64,000 bases of DNA from contig NZ_DAXETW010000010.1 of the NCBI RefSeq assembly GCF_051155795.1, positions 1-64,000 of the forward strand. Reading direction: 5' to 3'. A program made the translations under genes and the position numbers. The first letter of the stretch is position 1. Each line of letters starts with the position of its first letter. Of the stretch, positions 52,960-61,642 are shown one piece after another. The stretch comes from Longibacter sp051155795. Lineage in GTDB: Bacteria; Bacteroidota; Rhodothermia; Rhodothermales; Salinibacteraceae. Under the pieces are notes generated by a model. It did no database searches, was not told the DNA's origin, and saw only the letters and a list, made by a program, of their open reading frames with translations.

Positions 52960-53365
52960 GCCGGGAGCGACGCTACGTCTCTCGAGCCGTCGGACGGGGG
53001 CCAAACGGCGGTTAACAGGATCTGAATACGATTTTCGAATTGGGCTAGAGCCGACGTTTACAGGTGATAGGACGTTCGGTGCAGCGGTAATAGCCTCCCA
53101 GCGTTCTGGGTGAATGCAGGGTGGGAGGCCGTGCCGAGCGCGCGTCGGCGACGATGGATGGCGTCGTTCGACGGGTCTACTCCTTGCTTTTCGACCGAAT
53201 GGACGGTTGATTTCCGAAAGAATGGACGAAGGTAAACGAAAAGTGCCTGCCTGCCGCCTCGGGACTTGCGTATGGATGCGATGTTTGTGTACGTATATAA
53301 TCGTCGTCGGATCGCTCGCGTAACGCACCTGTGAGCGACAGCAGCATGAGCGGCGTCGATGGTTT

Positions 53366-53394
53366 TTGACACGTTGGCTTCCTGCGTGTATATT
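53366..53394 (+). promoter_or_regulatory. Near-consensus sigma-70-like promoter
   Basis: TTGACA (53366-53371), a 17-base spacer and TATATT (53389-53394). Transcription should begin near 53401. A 7-bp inverted repeat (GGTTGGC/GCCAATC, one G-T pair) spans 53395-53414, over the predicted start, as an operator would. The next gene begins 440 bases downstream. Confidence 0.6.
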
Positions 53395-53585
53395 GGTTGG
53401 CTGTGATGCCAATCTGATATTGTGTCGCTGGCTGACGGCGGTGATTCGGGCGTCTACTGAGGTCTACAGATGCCGCGATCGGTACCCACACCTGCCGGAA
53501 CGCCGAGTGTCGATGAGACGGATGGCACGTAATGCCGGGCCGGAGCGGTTGTGCGCTTGCTACCGTGAGCGCGTTGGCCCCCTAA

Positions 53586-53631
53586 CGTCATCCTGTTGTA
53601 TTCTGTATTCAGCGTCATCCCGTTCTATTCA
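53586..53631. repeat. Imperfect 19-bp direct repeat
   Basis: Copies at 53586-53604 (CGTCATCCTGTTGTATTCT) and 53613-53631 (CGTCATCCCGTTCTATTCA) match at 16 of 19 positions, 27 bases apart. They lie inside the possible transcribed leader before exbB. Meaning unknown. Confidence 0.6.
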
Positions 53632-53842
53632 TTGCCGCCGAGGCATCCACCGTCGGAGCGTACTCACCCAAGCAGCCCGCTCCGTCTACGTGGATCCACA
53701 CGGCTGACGACGGCACACCGGTCGATGCGCCCCGCGCAAACCGCGTGCCCGATGCATCCCCAGGCCGGGCCTGCTTCAGGCGCCGCGCTTTTGATCGCTT
53801 CGACTGCACATTGCAACTGACCCCACTGAGGAAAAGCCACCT

Positions 53843-54589
53843 ATGGTGATTTTGAATAAGTTGACGGTTACGCTCCTTCTGATGCTGCCCCAGCAGAGCG
53901 GCGGAGGAAGCCCCATCAATGCTCTCGTCGAGCGTTTTAACGAGGGCGGCGGCTGGATGTGGCCGGTGCTCATCTGCCTGATCATCGGCCTCGCCATCGC
54001 GTTTGAGCGGATCATCTCCCTCAATCGCGCGGACATCAACACCCGCGACTTCCTTCAGCGCGTTCGCGTGGCCCTCGACGAAGGCGGCATTCCGGCGGCG
54101 GAGGAGGAGTGCGCGAATACGCGCGGTCCCGTTGCCTCGGTCTTCCAGGCCGGTCTTCTTCGTGCCGACGAAGGCATCGAGGCGGTCGAGAAAGCTGTCG
54201 TGTCCTACGGTTCCATCGAGATGAGCTTCCTGGAGCGCGGCCTTGTCTGGCTGTCGCTCTTTATTAGCGTCGCGCCCATGCTCGGCTTCCTGGGGACGGT
54301 GATCGGAATGATCCAGGCCTTCGACGCCATTGAGAACGCCGGTGACATTTCGCCGCGACTCGTGGCCGGTGGTATTAAGGTCGCACTGCTGACGACCGCC
54401 TTCGGTCTGATCGTGGCCGTGATCCTGCAGTTCTTCTACAACTACGCCGTGTCGAAAATCGACCGGATTGTGGCGGAGATGGAGGACGCTTCGATCGAGC
54501 TTATCGACGCCCTCGTGCTCCTACGCGAAGGCCGCAAGGTAAGTGGCGACGAGAAAGCCATTCCGGAAAACGTCGGTGGGGGTAAGTAA
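53843..54589 (+). CDS. exbB: MotA/TolQ/ExbB proton channel family protein
   Basis: A 248-residue inner-membrane protein with three helices. The first helix is MWPVLICLIIGLAIAFERI, and the MotA/ExbB domain has SVAPMLGFLGTVIGMIQAFDAI and ALLTTAFGLIVAVILQFFYNY, with the usual Pro, Gly and Thr residues. With the ExbD proteins it forms a proton-driven motor that powers TonB-dependent outer-membrane transport or a Tol-like function. It is the first gene of a four-gene run. TonB is not in the window. The start follows GAGGAAAAG, one of the few good Shine-Dalgarno-like sites here. Confidence 0.9.
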   Translation: MVILNKLTVTLLLMLPQQSGGGSPINALVERFNEGGGWMWPVLICLIIGLAIAFERIISLNRADINTRDFLQRVRVALDEGGIPAAEEECANTRGPVASVFQAGLLRADEGIEAVEKAVVSYGSIEMSFLERGLVWLSLFISVAPMLGFLGTVIGMIQAFDAIENAGDISPRLVAGGIKVALLTTAFGLIVAVILQFFYNYAVSKIDRIVAEMEDASIELIDALVLLREGRKVSGDEKAIPENVGGGK

Positions 54590-54712
54590 CCCAGTTGCTG
54601 CGCACGCCGATCGGGCCGGTCGCTCCGGCCCGGTCTCGCTGCGCCCTGGACTCGCTCCGGCGGGCCCTCCGACCTTTATCGCTGCACCTGTCACCGACAC
54701 CCCTCTGTTCTC

Positions 54713-54994
54713 ATGGGAAGCAATTCCGTCGTCCTCCCCATCGCAATTTACCTTGCGATCGGGATCACTGGCCTTAGCCTCCTTGCCCTCGTCGGGTTCG
54801 GCATCCGAAACCTGACCTACGGAAAGGTGGAGCCGCTCACGATGGGCGCCATCGCGGTTCCCTTCGTTGTGCTTGGCATCCTGTTCATTGCGATGCCCAC
54901 GGCGGCTGAAGCCGGCATCATGACGCTGATCATTATGTTTGCCCTCAGCCTTCTTGGCCTGGTTTACACCGGCGTGAAGAACCTGATCTGGTAG
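54713..54994 (+). CDS. Small three-helix membrane protein in the ExbB/ExbD cluster
   Basis: A 93-residue, very hydrophobic protein with three helices (about residues 7-27, 43-60 and 65-85) and a conserved-looking loop IRNLTYGKVEPLTMG. It ends YTGVKNLIW. Genes of this size between exbB and exbD are seen in other Bacteroidota genomes, so it may be an accessory subunit of the motor. Family name not recognised. Confidence 0.7.
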   Translation: MGSNSVVLPIAIYLAIGITGLSLLALVGFGIRNLTYGKVEPLTMGAIAVPFVVLGILFIAMPTAAEAGIMTLIIMFALSLLGLVYTGVKNLIW

Positions 54995-55078
54995 CGCACC
55001 GACGCTGCCTTCTACCTCGGCGCTCCGGTATACTCCGGGGCGCACGCCGCCACGTTTCACTGTGCCCCGATTACAACC

Positions 55079-55684
55079 ATGCCTGGACTGCTCGATAAAC
55101 GACGCGAGGGCCGGGATGATGTGGAGATCCCGACCGCCTCAATGGCGGACATCGCGTTCCTCCTCCTCATCTTCTTCCTCGTCACCACGACGATCAATGT
55201 CGATACCGGCATTGGTATGACGCTTCCGCCGAAGCTTGACCAGGAACAGCAGCCGCCCCCAGTGAAGGAGCGGAACCTGTTCAAGATCCTGGTCAACTCG
55301 CAGGGCGACGTACTGATTGAAGGCGAGCTCGCCTCCCTCAACCAGATCCGCGACCGCGTCAAGGAACAGGTCCTTAACTACGGTGATAACCCGGACCTGT
55401 CCGAAAGTCCCGATAAGTCGGTCGTCTCGATCAAGACCGATGCCCAGACGCCGTACCGGATTTACGTCCAAGCGCTTGACGAAGTCATGATGGGCTACCG
55501 AGACATCTATGATAGCGTTGCCCGGTCTGGACAGACGCAAACGGGTGAGCGCGTCCTCGAACAGACCTATCCAAGCTATCAGGAATACCGGACGGGTCTT
55601 GAACCGGAAGAGGAAGACAAGATTCGCGAAGCCATCCCGCGCAATATCTCGATCGCGGAGCCGGATCTCGGGGACGAGCAGTAA
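55079..55684 (+). CDS. exbD: Biopolymer transport protein ExbD/TolR (first copy)
   Basis: A 201-residue protein. A cytoplasmic leader is followed by one helix, MADIAFLLLIFFLVTTTI, carrying the Asp that is protonated in ExbD. The periplasmic domain (residues ~50-160) has NLFKILVNSQGDVLIEGE. A hydrophilic, Glu-rich C-terminal extension of about 40 residues follows (LEPEEEDKIREA), longer than E. coli ExbD (141). It is co-directional with exbB and the second exbD, 59 bases before the latter. Confidence 0.9.
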   Translation: MPGLLDKRREGRDDVEIPTASMADIAFLLLIFFLVTTTINVDTGIGMTLPPKLDQEQQPPPVKERNLFKILVNSQGDVLIEGELASLNQIRDRVKEQVLNYGDNPDLSESPDKSVVSIKTDAQTPYRIYVQALDEVMMGYRDIYDSVARSGQTQTGERVLEQTYPSYQEYRTGLEPEEEDKIREAIPRNISIAEPDLGDEQ

Positions 55685-55743
55685 CGCCCTCCGAGTCTGA
55701 GTCCCGGTTTCGCCGCTCGATACGCACCTACGCCCCAGACGAT

Positions 55744-56199
55744 ATGCCGTCCTCACACTTTCAAAAACGATCCGCCAACACGGAGCCGGGCTTTACGACG
55801 GCCTCCCTGCCGGATATCGTTTTCATGCTCCTGATCTTCTTCATGGTCTCGACCGTGCTGCGGGAGACAGATCTTAAGGTCCAGACCCAGCTGCCGTCCG
55901 CGGAAGCCCTGACGAAGATCGATCAGAAGCGACTTATCTCGGCCGTCCATATTGGACCGATCAAGCAGGGCGAGAAGAAGGGCCAGACGGCCGTTCAGAT
56001 CGACGATGCTCTGATCGAGAACACCTCCGCCATTCGAAACATCATGTATGGCAAGCTCCAGGAGCAGCCGAAGCTGATCGTTTCGATGAAGGTCGACCGC
56101 GAGTCGCAGATGAAGATCGTGAATGAGGTTCAGCAGGAACTCCGCGAAGCGGGCACCCTGCGAATCAACTACTCGTCGACGCGACAAAGACCGAGATAA
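55744..56199 (+). CDS. exbD: Biopolymer transport protein ExbD/TolR (second copy)
   Basis: A 151-residue ExbD with the same layout as the first: SLPDIVFMLLIFFMVSTVL carries the conserved Asp, and a periplasmic domain ends in REAGTLRINYSS. Two unlike ExbD subunits next to one ExbB suggest a hetero-dimeric ExbD rod. A strong terminator follows 33 bases later, closing the operon. Confidence 0.9.
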   Translation: MPSSHFQKRSANTEPGFTTASLPDIVFMLLIFFMVSTVLRETDLKVQTQLPSAEALTKIDQKRLISAVHIGPIKQGEKKGQTAVQIDDALIENTSAIRNIMYGKLQEQPKLIVSMKVDRESQMKIVNEVQQELREAGTLRINYSSTRQRPR

Positions 56200-56231
56200 C
56201 AGGTCGCGCGCGTCATCAGACTGGATCGGAG

Positions 56232-56261
56232 AAAGCTCTGTCGCTACGGCAGAGCTTTTTT
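56232..56261 (+). terminator. Intrinsic terminator of the ExbB/ExbD operon
   Basis: Stem AAAGCTCTG/CAGAGCTTT (56232-56240, 56250-56258), loop TCGCTACGG and six T to 56261. It lies 33 bases past the second exbD stop. Confidence 0.92.
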
Positions 56262-56427
56262 CGTTCGATATACCGGCGTCAAGCGCTCGCGGAAATATCT
56301 ACGAAGGGCGAACGGACCCGCCCCCGACTCGTAGCGCTTGTCCCGCCGGAGCGATGCGCGTCGCCGCGACACCACCGGCGCGCTCCGCCATATCGGTTAC
56401 CCTCAGGATTTTTGCCGCATTGCATCC

Positions 56428-56853
56428 ATGATTCAGCGTATTCAAACCGTTTACCTCGCGCTCGCTGCGGTCGCTCTGGCAGCCACCGGCTTTTTCCGAG
56501 ATCCGTGGTCGAGCGACGCCGCCGCCCAACTCGGCTGGTTCGTCCCGGCATTGATCGCAACGCTCGGCCTGTCGGTCCTGGCAGGGGCCGCTGCCATCGC
56601 ACTCTACAGCAATCGTAAGCGCCAGCGCTCTGTCGTCATTGGTGCGCAGCTATTGACCGTTCTCTATCTCGTCGTGCTGTATACGGGCTTCTACCTCAGC
56701 GGTGAACTGGTGCTGCGTACTGGAGACGGGGTGGAGTGGGGGACGACCACCGTCCTGCTTCTCCCGGTTGCCGCATATATTCTTTTCTATCTCGCCCGCC
56801 GCGCCATCACGAGCGATATTGAGCTGGTGAAGTCCATGGATCGCTTGCGCTGA
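56428..56853 (+). CDS. DUF4293 family membrane protein
   Basis: From ATG 56428 a 141-residue protein with four helices begins MIQRIQTVYLALAAVALAA, the unmistakable opening of DUF4293 proteins, found almost only in Bacteroidota and relatives. The C-terminal RRAITSDIELVKSMDRLR is also usual. Function unknown. An in-frame upstream extension is ignored as it lacks conservation features. The EamA gene frame begins directly after its stop. Confidence 0.88.
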   Translation: MIQRIQTVYLALAAVALAATGFFRDPWSSDAAAQLGWFVPALIATLGLSVLAGAAAIALYSNRKRQRSVVIGAQLLTVLYLVVLYTGFYLSGELVLRTGDGVEWGTTTVLLLPVAAYILFYLARRAITSDIELVKSMDRLR

Positions 56854-56931
56854 TTGCGCACGCGAATGATTCCGGCGGGCTCACCGCCGGTGCACGGCTG
56901 GCCCGCCTCTCACGTCTCGACGCCCTGCCCC

Positions 56932-57849
56932 ATGCCGGATGCCCGTTCCCCGCGCGTTCTCCTGATTCTGGCGCTCGGCGTGATCAGTTTTACGTTCGCA
57001 CCTATCCTGGTGCGCTGGGCTGACAATGCGCCCGGACTGGCGATTGCCGCATGGAGGAATGTCTTCGCCGTGCTCCTGCTCGCCCCGGTGGCTGCAGTTC
57101 GCATCCGAGACGAGGTCCGGCGCTTCGACCGGCGTGACGTCCTGCTGATCACCCTGGCGGGCTTTTTCCTGGGGCTGCACTTCATCACCTGGATCGAATC
57201 GCTCTACCACACGACCGTGGCGAGTGCATCCGTGCTGGTAACCACAAGCCCGATCTTTCTGGCGGCTCTCGGCTTCGTTGTGCTCGGGGAGCGACTGGCA
57301 TGGCGCACGTTGGCTGGCGTGGGTGTCGCCGTCGGAGGAGCCGTCTTGATCGGGTGGGGCGATGCCGCTGCCGGCGTCAACCTGCCCGTATCCGGAAAGG
57401 GCGCGATGTGGGGCAACGGGCTGGCCCTGTCTGCATCCCTGCTGGTGAGCGTCTATCTGCTCATCGGCCGCGTCGTGCGCCAGAAGGTGTCGTGGCTGGC
57501 GTACGTCTTTCCGCTGTACGCCGTCTCCGCTCTGACGACGGTGGTCGCCGCCTGGGGCATGGGAACGCCGCTTCTGGGATATGACCTGGCTTTCTACGGG
57601 CTCTGCGGGGCGATGGCGCTCGGGCCGCAGGTCATCGGCCACGGTGCGTTCAATTACGGGGTCCAGTTCTTGCCCGCCACCCTCGTCGGCATGCTTGCCC
57701 TTCTGGAGCCGGTCGGCGCATCCGCGCTTGCGTTTCTCTTCTTCCGCGAAGTGCCGCCGCTGATCGCTGTCGCGGGCATGCTCATCGTGCTCGGCGGCGT
57801 CAGCCTGGTCGTATGGACGCGTCGCAGCGGCGAACCGGTGGACGCCTGA
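56932..57849 (+). CDS. EamA/DMT-family permease
   Basis: From ATG 56932 the protein has 305 residues and ten helices in two EamA repeats. The first helix runs VLLILALGVISFTFAPILVRWA and the first repeat ends GERLAWRTLAGVGVAVGGAVLI; the second ends REVPPLIAVAGMLIVLGGVSLVVW. Members export or import small metabolites, amino acids or nucleotide sugars. The substrate cannot be told. Starts at 56854 or 56866 would add a hydrophilic leader and are less likely. Confidence 0.87.
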   Translation: MPDARSPRVLLILALGVISFTFAPILVRWADNAPGLAIAAWRNVFAVLLLAPVAAVRIRDEVRRFDRRDVLLITLAGFFLGLHFITWIESLYHTTVASASVLVTTSPIFLAALGFVVLGERLAWRTLAGVGVAVGGAVLIGWGDAAAGVNLPVSGKGAMWGNGLALSASLLVSVYLLIGRVVRQKVSWLAYVFPLYAVSALTTVVAAWGMGTPLLGYDLAFYGLCGAMALGPQVIGHGAFNYGVQFLPATLVGMLALLEPVGASALAFLFFREVPPLIAVAGMLIVLGGVSLVVWTRRSGEPVDA

Positions 57850-57893
57850 TAAGCATCAGGCCACCGGCTCGGTACACGCGTCGTGCCGATGTG

Positions 57894-58919
57894 CTACGCC
57901 CCGTCGAAGCTGGTCGTGGGAAGATCACCGAACGTGGTGCGGCGCCGGAGAAAGTAGTCGGCCGCGATCAAGCCGCGGTACGGTGGCCGCACGGTTGTGG
58001 AGGTGGGACGGACGTCGTCGTAGACGGCTTTCATCCGGTGTGCGTCCCGGTAGGCTCGGAGAATAGCCTGCGCTTCCTCCACGTTGCCGGTGGCAATGGC
58101 CCGGACAGCGGCGGCACCGTCCATCGCGATCCGCTGCGGGAAGACGCGGCGCCAGTCTGATGGGGAGAGGTTTTTATACAGCATCAGGAGGCTGTTGCGG
58201 AAATTGTAGTATGTCTTCCGCGGATTGCCCTTCGGAAGCGACCCCCCGCCGATGTGGTAGACAACGCTTTCCGGCGCGACGCGAACCCGATAGCCGGCGC
58301 GGTGCAGACGCCAGCACAGGTCGATCTCCTCCATGTGCATCTCGAATTGCTCGTCCAGCGCACCGACCTCGTCCAGCGCCGACCGCCGGAGCATCAGGGC
58401 CGCGCCCGTCGCCCAGAAAACATCGCGCGCATCGTCATACTGGCCGCGATCGGGTTCCATCGTGTCGAACACCCGGCCGCGCGTGAAGGGGTAGCCGATG
58501 CGGTCGATGAATCCGCCGCAGGCGCCCGCGTATTCGAAACGGTCCCGCTCGTCGTACTGCAGCAGTTTGGGCTGGACGGCACCCACGTCGTCGGCCTCCA
58601 TCTCCCGTACCAGCGGGTGCAGCCAGTCCGGCTCGACCTCAACGTCGTTGTTGAGAAGAACCACATAGTCGCCGGTTGCGTGCGGCAGCGCCAGGTTGTT
58701 GCCCCGACAGAAAAGGCCGTTTTCGGGGTGGCGGACAAGGACGACGTCCGGGTACTCGGCTGCGACATAGGCGGCCGAACCGTCCATCGAGGCATTATCA
58801 GCCAGGATGATCTCCACGTTCGGGTAGTCGGTTGCTACGACCGACGGAAGGCACTCCTGGAGCAGCGGCAGCGCGTTCCAGGTGACGATAACGATCGAGA
58901 CGCGGGGAAGCGAAGACAT
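57894..58919 (-). CDS. Family 2 glycosyltransferase
   Basis: From ATG 58919 the protein has 341 residues. The GT-A fold is clear: VSIVIVTWNALPLLQECL, LADNASMDGSAAYV, NNDVEVEPDWL (the DxD-type metal site) and EEIDLCWRLHRAGYRV (catalytic base region). It resembles rhamnosyl- or similar transferases for cell-surface glycans that use nucleotide sugars. Isolated from other glycan genes and leftward facing. A 61-codon upstream extension is excluded because it precedes the first GT strand without sense. Confidence 0.9.
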   Translation of the reverse strand: MSSLPRVSIVIVTWNALPLLQECLPSVVATDYPNVEIILADNASMDGSAAYVAAEYPDVVLVRHPENGLFCRGNNLALPHATGDYVVLLNNDVEVEPDWLHPLVREMEADDVGAVQPKLLQYDERDRFEYAGACGGFIDRIGYPFTRGRVFDTMEPDRGQYDDARDVFWATGAALMLRRSALDEVGALDEQFEMHMEEIDLCWRLHRAGYRVRVAPESVVYHIGGGSLPKGNPRKTYYNFRNSLLMLYKNLSPSDWRRVFPQRIAMDGAAAVRAIATGNVEEAQAILRAYRDAHRMKAVYDDVRPTSTTVRPPYRGLIAADYFLRRRTTFGDLPTTSFDGA

Positions 58920-59122
58920 ACCACGGTGGAAGGGGAGAAAGGGACCGCGTCGTAAAGCCGGATGAATGACGACCGTTCCCGGGCGCGTGACCAGCCGTGT
59001 GCCGGAATCCTTTCTCCTCTTCGTCCGGTACACGTGCCCGGTCCGCAGCACGGGCAAACCGATGTCAGAGTCACCGGCCGTGCGACCATCCAGCACCTGC
59101 ACAGAACGGAAATCCGTAGCGA

Positions 59123-61072
59123 ATGCCCGCGTCTACCGCCTCGATCGACGATGCCCGTGCGGTCCTGCAGGATACATGGGGATATCCGGATTTCCGCGAG
59201 GGGCAGGATGAAATCATCGAAGCGGTGCTCGCCCGTCGCGATGTGCTTGGCGTTCTTCCGACCGGAGGTGGGAAGTCGATTTGCTACCAGGTGCCGTCCC
59301 TTCTGGGCGAAGGCTTCACGGTCGTCATTTCCCCGCTCATAGCGCTCATGCAGGACCAGGTCGCGGGGCTAAAGGCACGCGGCATCGAGGCGGCGTTCAT
59401 CAACAGCACGCTTTCGCACCGCGAGATCGATCAGACGTGGACTGACGCCGAGCACGGTCGCTACCGGCTCCTGTACATCGCACCTGAGCGGCTCGACAGT
59501 GAGATGTTCAAGGCCCGCGCCGAGCGGCTCAATGTGTCGCTGCTGGCCGTCGACGAGGCGCATTGCGTCAGCGAGTGGGGACATCACTTCCGCCCGGCCT
59601 ACCTGCAGATCCCGGAGGGGCGAGAGCTGCTCGGAAACCCGCCGACCATCGCCGTGACAGCAACCGCGACGCCGGATGTCCGCGCGGACGTCATCGAGCA
59701 TCTCGATCTGGACGACCCCCTCGAACTCGTGCACGGGTTCGATCGGCCGAATATCGTCTGGTCCGTGTTTCGCGCGGAGAGCAAGAAGCAGAAGGTACGG
59801 GATGTCCTTGAGGGCGTCGACGGGAGCGGCATCGTGTACGCGTCGACCCGGCGCGGCGTCCGCTCGTGGACGCAGTGGTTGAACGGACAGGGCGTGGAAG
59901 CGGAGGGGTACCACGGTGGACTCGATAGCCAGGCCCGGACCCATATTCAGGATGCCTGGATCGACGGGGAGACGCGCGTGATCGTGGCGACGAACGCGTT
60001 CGGCATGGGCATTGACAAGCCGGACGTCCGATTCGTGATTCACGTAGACATCCCGGATTCCATCGAGTCCTATTACCAGGAGGCGGGTCGGGGCGGGCGT
60101 GACGGAAGGCCGGCGTACGCCGTGCTTCTGTTTCGGCCCCCCGACGCGGATACGCAGGAGGCTATGATCGAATCTGCCCATCCGTCCGGGCATGACGTCC
60201 GACGCGTGTACGATGCCATCTGTAATGCTGGACAGGTACCGATCGGGTCCGAGCCAGATGGACCGATCGTCGTGGACGAGGATGTTGTCGCCAAGCTGAC
60301 GGACCTCGGTCGGGGAAAGATTCGAACGGCCATCGAACTTCTCGAGCGCCAGGACGCGATCCGTATTCTCCCGCGCCGGCGGCATGACGGACTGATTCGC
60401 TTTGAGGAGCCGGCGAACGCGGTTCGTAACTACGCGCGCGGCCTGCAGAATCTCCGGCTGGCCGGCTTTGTCCAGGACCTACTTCGCACTGTCCACGCGG
60501 ACGCGTTCAGCGGCTGGTGGCGCCTGGACCTGCGGCGGCTGGTGCGTCGAACGGAACTCGACCGGGAGCGGGTATCGAGAGGGCTGCACTACCTCGCCGA
60601 GCGCGGTCTGCTACAGTGGCACCCGCCCGGCGATGCGCAACGGGTTGAACTCACGATGCCGCGTGCACAGAAATTACCCGTTGACGACCGGGCGGTACAG
60701 AGTGCGCGGAAGCGTGCCGAGAGGCGCCTTTCGTACATGCTTCGCTACGCCCGGTCGTCCGGTTGCCGCCGCCGATTCTTACTTACCTACTTCGGGGAAT
60801 CGGCGCCCGAGCGATGCGGAACGTGCGACATCTGCGTGGGGCGGCACGATGAGGTAGCTATCACGCCGGACGACGAAGATGCGCTTCGGGGCATTCTTCG
60901 AAACGTGGCAGACGGGGAACCCCGTGCCTCGTGGTTTCAAGAGGCAGATCGGCCGGTCCGGTACCGCGTGGACCGGCTTGTCGACTGGCTCGTTCGGCAC
61001 GACTACCTTCGCCTGGAAGATCCCCTCGACGAGCACTATTCGGTTACTGAAAAGGCCGACCGATTCCTCTAA
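59123..61072 (+). CDS. recQ: RecQ-family ATP-dependent DNA helicase
   Basis: A 649-residue 3'-5' DNA helicase of recombination repair. Helicase motifs: FREGQDEII (motif 0), LPTGGGKSICYQ (I), SPLIALMQDQV (Ia), VDEAHCVSEWGHHFRP (II with the aromatic-rich loop), AVTATAT (III), ATNAFGMGIDKPDVRFVIH (V) and YYQEAGRGGRDG (VI). The RQC zinc site is C...CGTCDIC near residue 570. The aromatic-rich loop reads WGHHFRP rather than WGHDFRP. No HRDC domain follows, as in short RecQ types. It is a single rightward gene. Confidence 0.92.
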   Translation: MPASTASIDDARAVLQDTWGYPDFREGQDEIIEAVLARRDVLGVLPTGGGKSICYQVPSLLGEGFTVVISPLIALMQDQVAGLKARGIEAAFINSTLSHREIDQTWTDAEHGRYRLLYIAPERLDSEMFKARAERLNVSLLAVDEAHCVSEWGHHFRPAYLQIPEGRELLGNPPTIAVTATATPDVRADVIEHLDLDDPLELVHGFDRPNIVWSVFRAESKKQKVRDVLEGVDGSGIVYASTRRGVRSWTQWLNGQGVEAEGYHGGLDSQARTHIQDAWIDGETRVIVATNAFGMGIDKPDVRFVIHVDIPDSIESYYQEAGRGGRDGRPAYAVLLFRPPDADTQEAMIESAHPSGHDVRRVYDAICNAGQVPIGSEPDGPIVVDEDVVAKLTDLGRGKIRTAIELLERQDAIRILPRRRHDGLIRFEEPANAVRNYARGLQNLRLAGFVQDLLRTVHADAFSGWWRLDLRRLVRRTELDRERVSRGLHYLAERGLLQWHPPGDAQRVELTMPRAQKLPVDDRAVQSARKRAERRLSYMLRYARSSGCRRRFLLTYFGESAPERCGTCDICVGRHDEVAITPDDEDALRGILRNVADGEPRASWFQEADRPVRYRVDRLVDWLVRHDYLRLEDPLDEHYSVTEKADRFL

Positions 61073-61166
61073 CTCGATAAGAAAAATGGACGGGACCGGT
61101 CGGAGCGTGGTGCCCGGAACGACGGCCGATGTGCCGGGGATGCCACCGATGAAGACTACGGGCCGA

Positions 61167-61607
61167 TTACGGGGATCGCCGAGCGTCGGGCGGGGGATTT
61201 CGAATCAGAGAATCGAGGAGCGAGGAGTCACGGCTCGCCCGTGAGAGCGTCACACGAAGGGCGTTTAGCGAGTCGATGACTGTCGTGTAAAGGTCGGTGT
61301 ACCGTTCGGGGTTGCGGGCGTACACGTTCATCATCTCCTCCATCTGCGTGCGGGAAACGCCCCGACGGGCGAAGATCGAGTCGCGAGCGGCAAAGATGGA
61401 GTCTGACAGCTCCGGACGATTCCGGAACGTAGACCGCGCCCGGAAGAGATGCAGGTCGATCAGGAGCGGCACCATGGTGGAGTCGGCGACGGGCCCCTCC
61501 GCGTCGTCGACCGAGCAACCGCTACTCAGGACAAGCACGAGTCCGGCCACGGCAAGCGCGAGACCGGCGCAGGTTCGCCGCGAGAACGAGGTGGACGAGG
61601 AGGGCAT
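61167..61607 (-). CDS. DUF4296 family lipoprotein
   Basis: A 146-residue protein with a lipoprotein signal (CAGLALAVAGLVLVLSSGC, Cys31 as lipidation site) and a helical domain. MVPLLIDLHLFRARS followed by DSIFARRGVSRTQMEEMMNVYARNPERY (described) matches DUF4296, a Bacteroidota family with an unusual conserved LHL and helix pattern. Function unknown; periplasmic and membrane-attached. It lies 35 bases after the DUF4837 gene on the same strand and may form an operon with it. Confidence 0.82.
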   Translation of the reverse strand: MPSSSTSFSRRTCAGLALAVAGLVLVLSSGCSVDDAEGPVADSTMVPLLIDLHLFRARSTFRNRPELSDSIFAARDSIFARRGVSRTQMEEMMNVYARNPERYTDLYTTVIDSLNALRVTLSRASRDSSLLDSLIRNPPPDARRSP

Positions 61608-61642
61608 GATCGGATCGATCCTTCCGTCAAACGGAGACGCAG

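Larger units (their letters stand above)
52960..53842. other. Long AT-richer intergenic region upstream of the ExbB/ExbD genes
   Basis: About 880 bases with no convincing coding frame. It contains a near-consensus promoter (53366-53394), a second TATAAT at 53296-53301, an imperfect repeat pair at 53586-53631, and a nested inverted repeat at 53094-53128 (CCTCCCA/TGGGAGG with an inner CCCAG-CGTT-CTGGG). The stretch 53400-53842 may be a long leader or a non-coding RNA. No known RNA family was recognised. Confidence 0.55.

Noticed and set aside
53094..53128. Nested inverted repeat CCTCCCA/TGGGAGG
   Set aside because: As a terminator of ctp it is too far (135 bases) and lacks a T tract; kept only as a note in the intergenic entry.
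52960..53842. Possible tmRNA, 6S, SRP or RNase P RNA in the long gap
   Set aside because: None of the conserved core sequences I know for these RNAs is visible, so no RNA gene is called.
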